Source: Tannerellaceae bacterium
Lineage (GTDB): Bacteria > Bacteroidota > Bacteroidia > Bacteroidales > Tannerellaceae
DNA: 34,549 bases
Assembly: GCA_031284375.1 (NCBI GenBank)
Contig: JAISZY010000052.1
Span: 1 to 34,549 of the forward strand
Direction: 5' to 3'
The notes below the pieces were generated by a model. The model ran no database searches. It was not told where the DNA came from and worked only from the letters and a program-made list of their open reading frames with translations. A program made the translations under genes and the position numbers. Shown here piece by piece: positions 16,839-24,569 of this stretch (position 1 is its first letter; every line of letters begins with the position of its first letter).

Positions 16839-17291
16839 TTAATCTTCTACCGGGCCGCCACCGCCGCCACCGCCGGTTTCGTCTTCTTCGTCTTCGTGAG
16901 CGACACTTTCCGGGTTTTTGTCTTCCTCGAAAGAAATGCGCTGGAGCGAATCCTTAAATTCTACGCTCGGCGTAAAGATTACACGCACGCCCTTGATATG
17001 ATTTGCCGTAAAAGGCTTGCCTTCTTCCACGCCTTCGCTGCTCAGGGTGAGGCGTATCGTGCCGAAACGGCCCAGATGCACGCTCATGCCGAGCCGGAGA
17101 AAGGTAGGCAATTCTTCTACAAAATTGGTTAGCACACTCTCGATATCCCCACGGGTAAGGGAAGAACGCCCGGCTATCTGGGACGAAAAATCCGTGAGCG
17201 TCATCTTGCCGGGATTGACCGGAGTAGCGTATTGCAATTTTTTTCCCTGCAAATTCGCGGGGCTTGCTTTGGTATGAACCTTGTATTTCAT
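16839..17291 (-). CDS. HU-related histone-like DNA-binding protein, copy A, with acidic/poly-Gly tail
   Basis: This 150-residue protein resembles the Bacteroidetes HU-related family (putative histone-like DNA-binding proteins). It begins MKYKVHTKASP, continues with an HU-fold core (TLTDFSSQIAGRSSLTRGDIESVL, about residues 31-54) and the strand region FLRLGMSVHLGRFGTIRLT where HU dimers bind DNA. After FEDSLQRISFE-like sequence (here FKDSLQRISFEED) the tail becomes acidic and ends in seven consecutive Gly residues and PVED. The Gly run is encoded by a GGN trinucleotide repeat near 16857-16880 that could change length by slippage. It is the paralogue of the gene just upstream (17510-17890). Role: nucleoid binding is inferred from family. 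Confidence 0.9.
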   Translation of the reverse strand: MKYKVHTKASPANLQGKKLQYATPVNPGKMTLTDFSSQIAGRSSLTRGDIESVLTNFVEELPTFLRLGMSVHLGRFGTIRLTLSSEGVEEGKPFTANHIKGVRVIFTPSVEFKDSLQRISFEEDKNPESVAHEDEEDETGGGGGGGPVED

Positions 17292-17509
17292 AGCAAAATA
17301 TGTTTTAAATTTATAAATTCGTTTACTAAGGTTGTATCTATCCTTTCAACAACCGCAGCCTCGCGAGACTGCATCTTAAATATAATTCCTGCCATGCACC
17401 TCCTTTTTAACATGATTGATATGTATAAATTTGTTTTACTCACAAATGTAAAAGTAAATGTGATGCACATAAACGCATCCGGGGTTTGTTTTTCGTTCTT
17501 AAAGATTAT
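17292..17509 (-). promoter_or_regulatory. Spacer between the two HU-like genes with a possible promoter
   Basis: This 218-base AT-rich gap carries TACATTTG on the - strand (17443-17450 on +), an exact TAnnTTTG match, which would place a start site about 145 bases before copy A. I found no TTG at the expected -33 spacing, so the promoter is only tentative. It suggests the two paralogues may be transcribed separately. No gene is visible. Confidence 0.45.
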
Positions 17510-17890
17510 TTAACTCTCTTCTTCTTCAAACGAAATATGCCGAAGGGCTTCTTTCAGCTCTACGCCCGGGCGGAACACCACGCGCACGCCTCTGATGTGG
17601 CTCGCCGTAAAGGGGGCGCCTTCTTCCATTCCTTCGCTGTGGATGCTAAGGCGCACGGTGCCCAAAGCGCCCAAGCCAACACTCATGCCGAGCTTGAGGA
17701 AGGCGGGCAGTTGTTCGGCAAAATTAGTCAGCACACTCTCGATATCCCCCCGCGTGAGCGAGGAACGTCCGGCTATGCGCATTGCAAAATCCTGCAGCGT
17801 AACCTTTCCGGGATTAACCGGCCGGGCATATTGTATTTTTTTCCCTTCGGGATGGGCGGCGTTGAGCCGGGTGCGAATCTTATATTTCAT
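17510..17890 (-). CDS. HU-related histone-like DNA-binding protein, copy B
   Basis: This 126-residue protein is a close paralogue of copy A: both begin MKYK, share GKK.QYA.PVNPGK, the identical block IAGRSSLTRGDIESVLTNF, FL.LGMSV.LG..GT.RL, and end the conserved region with RISFEE. It stops there (EEEES) and lacks the acidic/poly-Gly extension. Like copy A it should form HU-fold dimers and bind DNA. The pair probably arose by tandem duplication. A -7-like TATCTTTG lies upstream at 17957-17964 on the - strand. Confidence 0.9.
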   Translation of the reverse strand: MKYKIRTRLNAAHPEGKKIQYARPVNPGKVTLQDFAMRIAGRSSLTRGDIESVLTNFAEQLPAFLKLGMSVGLGALGTVRLSIHSEGMEEGAPFTASHIRGVRVVFRPGVELKEALRHISFEEEES

Positions 17891-17956
17891 TAATTTTCAC
17901 ATTTTAGCAACCATGTATATAAATAGCTCATATCCAAGAATATTATTTTCATGCTG

Positions 17957-17964
17957 CAAAGATA
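17957..17964 (-). promoter_or_regulatory. -7 promoter element for HU-like copy B
   Basis: TATCTTTG on the - strand matches TAnnTTTG exactly and sits 67 bases before the copy B start codon. No clear TTG is found 19-21 bases further upstream; instead the 21-bp AT-rich array begins there at 17968, so the array would overlap the -33 region. Confidence 0.6.
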
Positions 17965-17967
17965 TAT

Positions 17968-18051
17968 TTTTACATTGGATAATTTTATTTTTACATTGGA
18001 AAAATAAATTTTTACATTGGATAATTTTATTTCTCTGGGAGATAAATTTAT
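17968..18051. repeat. 21-bp AT-rich tandem array upstream of the HU-like genes
   Basis: Three clear units (17968-17988, 17989-18009, 18010-18030) share the core TTTTACATTGGA, units 1 and 3 being identical, and a diverged fourth unit (18031-18051) keeps the same period and the ending ATAAATTTAT-like sequence. The array starts 3 bases beyond the -7 element of HU-like copy B on the - strand, so it occupies the promoter's -33 side. It looks like a set of evenly phased protein-binding sites or a bent-DNA element. Confidence 0.85.
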
Positions 18052-18217
18052 TTATCCACTGGAAAACGGTATAAAGGTGAAAGATAATTTATTTTTCTGC
18101 GTTTATTTACGTTTTTTTCACCTTCCCGGCCAAAGCCGGCGCAGAGTGTAGGGCATTCCGGAATCGGCATCCGTAAAAATTTATCACTAATTTTGCAGAA
18201 AGAAATCAAATAGCATC
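18052..18217 (+). promoter_or_regulatory. Promoter region of the Rpn-like nuclease gene
   Basis: The rest of the 327-base divergent intergenic region holds TAATTTTG (18188-18195), an exact TAnnTTTG match on the + strand 22 bases before the nuclease start codon. That would give a leader of only about 15 bases. No good -33 TTG is visible. Short inverted segments such as GGCCAAAGCC-type and ATTCCGGAAT (perfect 10-bp dyad at about 18155-18164) lie upstream and could be operator-like. No gene is visible. Confidence 0.5.
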
Positions 18218-19153
18218 ATGACATCGAACAACAACAAAGAAAGAAAATTAGTATCCTTTGACTGGGCCTTAAAGCGACTCCTGCGCAACAAAGCCAACTT
18301 TGAAGTAGTGGAAGGCTTCCTGAGCGAACTGCTGGAAAGGAACATCACCATCGCCAACGTGCTGGAAAGCGAAAGCAACAAGCAGCATCCCACCGACAAA
18401 TACAACCGGGTAGACGTAGTAGTGGAAGACGATAAAAAAGAAATCATCCTGATAGAATTGCAGTTTATCGCCGAAAAAGATTACTTCCAACGCATGCTCT
18501 ACGGAACAAGCAAAGCCATCGTGGAACGCATGACGCAGGGCGATCCGTATCTGGAAATAAGAAAAATATATTCGATAAACATCCTCTACTTCGACCTCGG
18601 ACACGGAACCGACTACATCTATCGGGGCAAAACCTACTTCAAAGGTATCCACAACGCGGCCATACTCGAACTCTCGGAGTCGCAGCGCCGGATTTTCGGG
18701 AAAATCGAAGCCGGCGATTCATACCCGGAGTATTTTATCTTGAAAGTGAACAACTTCAACGATGTAGCCCGAACAAGATTAGACGAATGGGTATACTTTT
18801 TGAAAAACAACAAGGTGAAAGAAAACTTCACCGCCAAGGGCCTGCTCAAGGCCTGCGACATACTGTCCTACAGCCGCCTCTCGAAAGAAGAACAAGACGA
18901 TTACAGTTACCTGGAAGGCATAAAAAGTCATGAACGTAGCCAATTAAACACCGCCAAAGACGATGGAAAAGACGAAGGCGTGCTGGAAACGGAAAAAAAG
19001 TATTCGAAAATAATAGAGGCAAAAGACAAAACGCTGGAGGAACAAAAGAAAACGATGGAAGACCAAAAGAAAGCGATGGAGGAGCAAAAGAAAGCGCTGG
19101 AAGAGAAAGACAAAGAATTGGAAGAACTAAGACGGCGTTTATACCGGAAATAA
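18218..19153 (+). CDS. Rpn-family PD-(D/E)XK nuclease/putative transposase with coiled-coil repeat tail
   Basis: This 311-residue protein matches the Rpn / PD-(D/E)XK family transposase group. FDWALKRLLRNKANFEVVE opens the domain; the nuclease core is RVDVVV (Asp66) followed by EIILIELQ (Glu80, Gln82), where the usual Lys is Gln as in most of this family. A KIYSINILYFDLG strand and a C-terminal helical part (about 200-260) follow. The tail from 19016 to 19141 is six consecutive heptads (EAKDKTL, EEQKKTM, EDQKKAM, EEQKKAL, EEKDKEL, EELRRRL), a coiled coil encoded by 21-bp near-repeats that may change in number. Rpn proteins are linked to recombination and, in E. coli, to phage defence with an internally started antitoxin. 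No partner gene or terminal repeats are seen here. Confidence 0.9.
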   Translation: MTSNNNKERKLVSFDWALKRLLRNKANFEVVEGFLSELLERNITIANVLESESNKQHPTDKYNRVDVVVEDDKKEIILIELQFIAEKDYFQRMLYGTSKAIVERMTQGDPYLEIRKIYSINILYFDLGHGTDYIYRGKTYFKGIHNAAILELSESQRRIFGKIEAGDSYPEYFILKVNNFNDVARTRLDEWVYFLKNNKVKENFTAKGLLKACDILSYSRLSKEEQDDYSYLEGIKSHERSQLNTAKDDGKDEGVLETEKKYSKIIEAKDKTLEEQKKTMEDQKKAMEEQKKALEEKDKELEELRRRLYRK

Positions 19154-19164
19154 TACAAAAGGAC

Positions 19165-19210
19165 GAAGGAACCCCCTCCCGCCTCCGGCGAACTTCCGGG
19201 GGATTCCTTC
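19165..19210. terminator. Shared stem-loop between convergent nuclease and MscS genes
   Basis: GAAGGAACCCCC (19165-19176) pairs with the region 19199-19210 (GGGGATTCCTTC) in 11 of 12 positions, with a C-A mismatch. The stem encloses a GC-rich loop. It begins 11 bases after the nuclease stop and ends 11 bases before the MscS-like stop on the opposite strand. T-runs are modest on either side, so efficiency is uncertain. Confidence 0.65.
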
Positions 19211-19221
19211 TCTATGCCCGT

Positions 19222-20058
19222 TTATTGCACCCCCTTGTGCACCGTAAGCTGCGGGAAGGGGAAGTGGATACCCCGCGCCTGGTAGGTTTCGTACACGATG
19301 CGGTTGATATCGAAATATACGTTCCAGTAATCGGCAGAATGTACCCATACACGAACCACGATGTTCACGCTGCTGTCGGCCAAGGCATGCAGAGCCACGA
19401 ACGGCGCCGGGTCGGGAAGGATACGAGGGTCGGCGGCCAGGATAGATTCCGTTAGGGTCTTCACTTTTGTGAAGTCGGCGCCGTAATCTACGCAAAAGAT
19501 CCATTCCAGGCGGCGGAGTTTTACGTTATAATTCGTCACCACGCCGCTACTCAGCGAGCCGTTGGGGATGTAAGTCCGTTTATTATCCGGCGTCTGCAGG
19601 ATGGTGTGAAAGATTTGTATTTCCTTCACCGTACCTTCCGTGCCTTGTGCGTAGATGTAATCGTTCACCCGGAAGGGTTTGAAAAGGAGGATGATTAGCC
19701 CACCCGCAAAGTTGGCAAGATTTCCGCTCAGAGCCATGCCGATAGCTACGCCGGCCGAGGCCAGCAAAGCGGCAAAAGAGGTAGTCTCGATACCCAAAGC
19801 GCCGATTACGGAGATGATGAGAAGCACAATCAGCGCCACATTGACGGCGCTTGCCGTGAAGGATTTGACGGAAGGCTCGACGTCACGTTTGTTCAGCAGT
19901 CGCCTCACCAATTTATTGACTAAGTTGATGAGCAATTTCCCTACAAGGAAAATCACAACCGCCTTAAGCAGCATAAATCCCCAGGAGGTACCTTGTCGGA
20001 AGAGGTCTTCCATCTGAAGGCCCAAGACGGGGATAGAATCTATTTTCAATGTGTCCAT
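19222..20058 (-). CDS. Small-conductance mechanosensitive channel, MscS-type, short form
   Basis: This inner-membrane protein (278 residues from the chosen ATG at 20058) resembles canonical MscS, which opens under membrane tension to release solutes in hypo-osmotic shock. Three hydrophobic segments precede the Gly/Ala-rich pore helix VAIGMALSGNLANFAGGLIILLFKPFRV (split here as VAIGMALSGNLANFAG then GLIILLFKPFRV). The beta domain with YIPNGSLSSGVVTNY and a C-terminal alpha/beta domain follow. A GTG at 20082 would add eight residues and overlap the upstream stop (GTGA); I prefer MDTLKIDS because it matches the usual MscS N-terminus. It follows a larger MscS homologue. Confidence 0.92.
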   Translation of the reverse strand: MDTLKIDSIPVLGLQMEDLFRQGTSWGFMLLKAVVIFLVGKLLINLVNKLVRRLLNKRDVEPSVKSFTASAVNVALIVLLIISVIGALGIETTSFAALLASAGVAIGMALSGNLANFAGGLIILLFKPFRVNDYIYAQGTEGTVKEIQIFHTILQTPDNKRTYIPNGSLSSGVVTNYNVKLRRLEWIFCVDYGADFTKVKTLTESILAADPRILPDPAPFVALHALADSSVNIVVRVWVHSADYWNVYFDINRIVYETYQARGIHFPFPQLTVHKGVQ

Positions 20059-20078
20059 ACGTTTATATGTTTTTAATT

Positions 20079-21680
20079 TCACTTTACATTCCGGCGATAT
20101 TCGGGCGGCATGGCGATGGGGTTGCCGTCGCGCTGCGCATAGTAATGAGGGAGGAGGAGTTCCAGTCCGGCTTCCTGGAAAGCATCGTGGATACGCTGGT
20201 TCAGTTCCGAATAAATTTTGGGCAGATGGTCGGCATCCCTCACAAAGGCATTAATCTGGTAGATGAAGTACGAGTCCTTCAGCGCCGTTTCCAGCACAAA
20301 GGGTTTGGGTTGAGGCTCTACGCCGGGTGTTTCTTCGGCAGCTTTGAGCAGCAACTGATGCACCTGCCGTCGGGGCACTTCGTATCCGGAGCCTACATCG
20401 ACGTGGATAATCAAGCCGTAGTCTCGCGCCGAGGCGCTGAAGTTGGTAGTATGAGAGGACATGATAAAGGAATTGGGAATGGTAACGATTTCGTTCTTTG
20501 GCGTTTTCAGCCGGGTAACGAAAGGGGTTTTCTCAATCACATGTCCTTCGGTATCGTTCAGTTTGATACGGTCGCCCACTTTAAAGGGACGCATATAGGT
20601 GATAACAAAACCGGCAATGATATTTCCTATCACCGTAGTGGAACCGAGCGAAACAATCAGCCCCACAAAAACGGATATGCCTTTGAAGATATCGGACTGC
20701 GAACCGGGCAGATACTGGTATATCATCGCAATCATGAAGGCGTAGAGCAGGAAGCGGATGATGTTGAACGTAGGCTGCGCCCAGTCGGGATAGAAGCCGT
20801 TAATCTTCAGCTTCCCGCTTTCTATCTCGCGCGAGATGTAGCGCAGTCCTTTGATAGTGTACCGGATGCAGAGGTAGATAATGGCGATGATAAACAAGTT
20901 GGGGATATAGCTTACCATGGAGCGAAAAATCATCTTCACCGGCTCGAACACATAGGAAAAGAGGGTGATGGCGATAGATTTGGTCTGGGGAAAGACGGAG
21001 AAAAGCATCGGCACGCTGAACAGGAGTTGGATAAGGATAACCAGCCACTTCAGCATCTTGGAAAAGAACAGCAGGACAATGCTCTGCCGACGTGTATTGA
21101 GAAACTCGTAATCGCGGATAACAATCGGTTTCAGCCGGGTTTGCCGGAGGCGGATAATCTTGCGCCTCAGCTTTCGAAAGGCATAATTGGTCAGCCTGAT
21201 TAAGAGAATTTGTATGCCGGCAATCAAGACGAAAAGTCCGGAGCGTTTCACCATTCCTATGATGCCGTAGGTCTTTTTCAACGCGGCTATCTTCGTTGAA
21301 ATAGGAACAAAATAGTTTTTTGCCAATTCCGACCGGCGGATACCTCTTGTGGCAACATCCCGGTCGGTGATGCTCAGCAGAACTTTTTCTCCGTACATAA
21401 TGTCGGTCAGGTAAGCTCCCTCCTCGATGTGGAGCGAATCGTCTTCAAAGAAGAGCTTCTTTCCTGCCTGAAGAATAGCAGCCTGTACATTTTCCGCCCG
21501 TCGGGCGGCGCTGAGTCCTCCTTGTCCGGAATGAAGATAGAAGAGCGTATCGTTTTCTACCACTACCGGGACAGCAATGGAGGGTTCGGCTCTTAGCGAA
21601 TCCGATTGTGCATGGAGCGATGGAAAAGAGCAAAGGGAAAGTATGAACGCCATCCCATAGCGCAAAATTTGCTTTTTCAT
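20079..21680 (-). CDS. Large MscS-family mechanosensitive channel with periplasmic N-terminal domain
   Basis: This 533-residue protein has a signal peptide (about 1-24, ending LHAQ), a periplasmic region to about 135, then several membrane segments (about 140-160, 200-225, 255-275, 310-330, 340-385). The MscS pore/beta-domain signature appears as GLIVSLGSTTVIGNIIAGF and TYMRPFKVGDRIKL, followed by TPKNEIVTIPNSFIMSSHTTNF. It is about twice the size of canonical MscS, like MscK/YnaI-type members. It starts 15 bases after the SNF2 helicase stop and is followed directly by the short MscS, so two channels of different size are made together. Confidence 0.92.
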   Translation of the reverse strand: MKKQILRYGMAFILSLCSFPSLHAQSDSLRAEPSIAVPVVVENDTLFYLHSGQGGLSAARRAENVQAAILQAGKKLFFEDDSLHIEEGAYLTDIMYGEKVLLSITDRDVATRGIRRSELAKNYFVPISTKIAALKKTYGIIGMVKRSGLFVLIAGIQILLIRLTNYAFRKLRRKIIRLRQTRLKPIVIRDYEFLNTRRQSIVLLFFSKMLKWLVILIQLLFSVPMLFSVFPQTKSIAITLFSYVFEPVKMIFRSMVSYIPNLFIIAIIYLCIRYTIKGLRYISREIESGKLKINGFYPDWAQPTFNIIRFLLYAFMIAMIYQYLPGSQSDIFKGISVFVGLIVSLGSTTVIGNIIAGFVITYMRPFKVGDRIKLNDTEGHVIEKTPFVTRLKTPKNEIVTIPNSFIMSSHTTNFSASARDYGLIIHVDVGSGYEVPRRQVHQLLLKAAEETPGVEPQPKPFVLETALKDSYFIYQINAFVRDADHLPKIYSELNQRIHDAFQEAGLELLLPHYYAQRDGNPIAMPPEYRRNVK

Positions 21681-21695
21681 GAGACACTATTTTAA

Positions 21696-24563
21696 TTAAT
21701 TAAGTAATTCTTCCATTTCTGCCCACGTAAATTGGGACAATGGATTGTTCTTGTTTATAAACGTTTCGTACAAGGCGGTCTTGGACTCCTGCAAACGTAG
21801 AATCTTTTCTTCAATCGTTTCGGTCGAGATAAACCGGCAGGCAATTACGTTCTTCTGCTGTCCGATGCGGTGCGCCCGGCTCAGGGCTTGCATTTCGGCG
21901 GCAGGATTCCACCAGGGGTCGAGGATAAAAACATAGTCGGCCGCCGTAAGATTAAGTCCCGTCGAGCCGGCCTTAAGCGAAATAAAGAAGCAATGGATAT
22001 CGTTTGATTCGGTAAATCGTTTGATTTCTTCTTCTCTTCGGAGAGTTTCGCCCGTTAGCATGGCGTACTTCCATCCTTCTTCGTCGAATTTGGCGGCCAG
22101 CAGATTCAGATATTTGACGTAGGAAGAGAAAATCAACACTTTATGATTGCTTTCTTTCAAGGTCTCGAAAGAAAGCAGGATTTGTTCAAATTTACCCGAA
22201 TCTTCTGCGTATCCGGCATCCACTAATTTAGGATGATTGGCCAATTGGCGTAGCGTATTGAGGCTTTGCAAAGTAACAAAGCTATTGTGCGGTATTTCCG
22301 GATTTTCCTTCATTTCCATCAGCAGGTTGCGGATACGGTTTTTCTCCGTATCGTAGAGCATTTGCTGGGCTTCCGTCATGGTGCAAAAGATGGTTTCCTG
22401 AAGCAGCGGAGGCAATTCGGGCGCTACTTCTTCTTTGGTACGCCGGAGCAGGAAGGGGCGGATTAGCAGTTTAAGCAGCTCTTCTCGGCTTTTGTCTTTT
22501 TCCCGAACGATAGGCTGGATAAAATACTTTTTGAAAGTGGTAAAGTTGTCCAATAGCCCCTCCTGAACGAAGTTGAATTGCGCCCACAAGTCTTCCAGCG
22601 AGTTTTCGAGCGGCGTCCCCGTGAGCATCAGTTTGTGTGCCGCAGACAGTTGTTCGGCTGCCCGGTAAGCCAGGGAGGCCGGGTTCTTGATGTACTGACT
22701 TTCGTCTAAGACAATCAATTGGAACGTATATTCGCGGAGGTATTCAATGTCATTCCGCATCAAGCCATAGGAAGTGATAATTACCTGATAAGGCCGGAAC
22801 GTTTGTTCGATAGTTTCGGCTTCGCCGCTTTTCAGTCGTTTATCTCCTATATATATAAGCGTCTGCAAATCGGGTGCGAAGCGTGCAAGCTCGTTGCGCC
22901 AGTTGTGCAGCAGCGAAGTGGGGGCTACAACCAGGCTGGCCGGCAACGCTTGCACTTGCGTTTTCTTTTCCGTGTATATATGTTGCAGCAGGGTGATGGC
23001 TTGCAGCGTCTTGCCCAATCCCATATCATCGGCCAGACATCCGCCGAATCCATGCGCATATAAATGCTCCAGCCAGTAAAAACCTTCTTTTTGATACTCC
23101 CGCAAAAGCGCAGCCTGCTGTTCGGGCAAGGGCGGACGCTGGAGCGGGATTTGCAATATATTGGATACGATTTCCAGCTTCTCGTCCGAAATATCTTTGC
23201 CTATGGCTTGGTCTAACAAAGAGGCATAGTTTTTTTTCAGTCCGAGGGTTCCGTCTTTTTGTTCGCAATGCAGCAAGAGGTCGTAGTATTTCTCAAACCA
23301 TTCCGAGGGTAGGATAAAGATGTTTCCATCGGGTAATGTATATTCGTTGTTTCTCTCCAGGATATGTTGCCGGAAATAAAGAAAAGGTATCCGGTATTCT
23401 CCTATCACAACGTCTATGTGGAGTTCAAACCAATCTATTTTCACTTCAAAATCCGCATGAACGGAAATGGGCTGAATGAAGAAAGGACGGTCTGATTTGT
23501 TTTCGATGGTAAATTCGGTCAGCGCTCCGTCTTTTCGTTGGTTAAGCCATTCGACAAGCTGAAAAGCGTCGTCTTGTTCGGGGTAGAAATGGTTCAGCCC
23601 TTTGGGCCGGAGTCCTTCCTGCTGCAGATAATCCGCCAAATGTTTTTCCCATATCGTATCCCTTTTATACCAGTAAATGCCTGTTGCGCCTTCTTTTTCT
23701 TCCAGCTCTACTGTTTTTTTCTTCGAGCTTTCCGGATAGATACGTGGGGCATTCTCGTACTGAAAGCTAAGGACAAAGACCAGCTTCTGATGGAAATCTC
23801 TTTCCAACGACAGGAAGGCCTTTTTTTCCGGCTTTATTTCCCTCACCGGTATGCCTTGTATCTTCACTTCGTAGGTTTGCATGGTTTTGAATACAAAGTT
23901 CCGCAGGTACAATTCTTCCGATTGGGCGGGAACGGCGATATGTCTTTTCTCGAAAAAAGGCGTCAGTTTTTTGGCTTCGATATTTTCCACAAAACGTATC
24001 TGTTTTCCCGTCAATACGATGCAGGGCTTTTCCGAAAGGATAACACCCGGCTTCTTCAGCAGGGATATTTCTTGTCCTTCGCACGTGAGCGAGATGAAAT
24101 AGCGCAAGCCTCTTTCGTCTTTTACAAAGTTGAATAAACATTCGGCCGGCGAAGGAATGATATGCAAACGATTTTCTTTATAAAAAGTTTTAATGGAAAT
24201 CTCTTCCCGCCGAAAGATAGGGATATGTGTCTTCTGAGCCGCTTCTATCACCTTACGATTGGCCAGTTCTATCCGCGGACGAATAAAGCGGCTGATGGTT
24301 TCCTGCTTTACTTCTTTCAGAAAGGCAAGAATGGATTTTTGTTTCGAAAAGGCTTTCATTAAGGCTTGGTTGCTCACTTCTTCAAGGAGTTTTATCAGTG
24401 CAATCCGGTCGGGCGAGACGCCCCGTTCCTTTTCCTGTCCAACATCCGGAGCGCCCAGCAATTGCAGGTTTCCATCTTCCGTCCGGAGGGCCGAATAGAT
24501 ATAAAATTTCCATCCAAAATGTTTATGTTCGGAAAGGACAAGGATTAATTCTTCATTTTCCAT
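21696..24563 (-). CDS. SNF2-family DEAD/DEAH-type helicase
   Basis: This 955-residue protein is a SNF2-type superfamily 2 ATPase, expected to move along double-stranded DNA or remodel protein-DNA complexes. The ATPase core starts near residue 480: DDMGLGKTLQAI (motif I, about 511-522), VVAPTSLLHNW (Ia), DESQYIKN (motif II, about 618-625), LTGTPLENSLEDLWAQFNF (III), and in the second lobe VLIFSSYVKYL, LKAGSTGLNL (V) and HRIGQQKNV (VI, about 896-904). The first ~470 residues do not show a zinc-binding SWIM motif and I cannot name their fold. DESQ replaces the more usual DEAH/DEAQ. It lies 6 bases after the symporter gene and 15 before the large MscS gene. Confidence 0.93.
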   Translation of the reverse strand: MENEELILVLSEHKHFGWKFYIYSALRTEDGNLQLLGAPDVGQEKERGVSPDRIALIKLLEEVSNQALMKAFSKQKSILAFLKEVKQETISRFIRPRIELANRKVIEAAQKTHIPIFRREEISIKTFYKENRLHIIPSPAECLFNFVKDERGLRYFISLTCEGQEISLLKKPGVILSEKPCIVLTGKQIRFVENIEAKKLTPFFEKRHIAVPAQSEELYLRNFVFKTMQTYEVKIQGIPVREIKPEKKAFLSLERDFHQKLVFVLSFQYENAPRIYPESSKKKTVELEEKEGATGIYWYKRDTIWEKHLADYLQQEGLRPKGLNHFYPEQDDAFQLVEWLNQRKDGALTEFTIENKSDRPFFIQPISVHADFEVKIDWFELHIDVVIGEYRIPFLYFRQHILERNNEYTLPDGNIFILPSEWFEKYYDLLLHCEQKDGTLGLKKNYASLLDQAIGKDISDEKLEIVSNILQIPLQRPPLPEQQAALLREYQKEGFYWLEHLYAHGFGGCLADDMGLGKTLQAITLLQHIYTEKKTQVQALPASLVVAPTSLLHNWRNELARFAPDLQTLIYIGDKRLKSGEAETIEQTFRPYQVIITSYGLMRNDIEYLREYTFQLIVLDESQYIKNPASLAYRAAEQLSAAHKLMLTGTPLENSLEDLWAQFNFVQEGLLDNFTTFKKYFIQPIVREKDKSREELLKLLIRPFLLRRTKEEVAPELPPLLQETIFCTMTEAQQMLYDTEKNRIRNLLMEMKENPEIPHNSFVTLQSLNTLRQLANHPKLVDAGYAEDSGKFEQILLSFETLKESNHKVLIFSSYVKYLNLLAAKFDEEGWKYAMLTGETLRREEEIKRFTESNDIHCFFISLKAGSTGLNLTAADYVFILDPWWNPAAEMQALSRAHRIGQQKNVIACRFISTETIEEKILRLQESKTALYETFINKNNPLSQFTWAEMEELLN

Positions 24564-24569
24564 GCGTAT

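Noticed and set aside
18218-19153. Insertion sequence around the Rpn-like gene
   Set aside because: Although the family is called putative transposase, no terminal inverted repeats or target-site duplications are seen and neighbours are intact.
20049-21203. 384-codon + strand frame opposite the large MscS gene
   Set aside because: The opposite strand encodes a clear MscS protein; this is a shadow frame of low-complexity composition.
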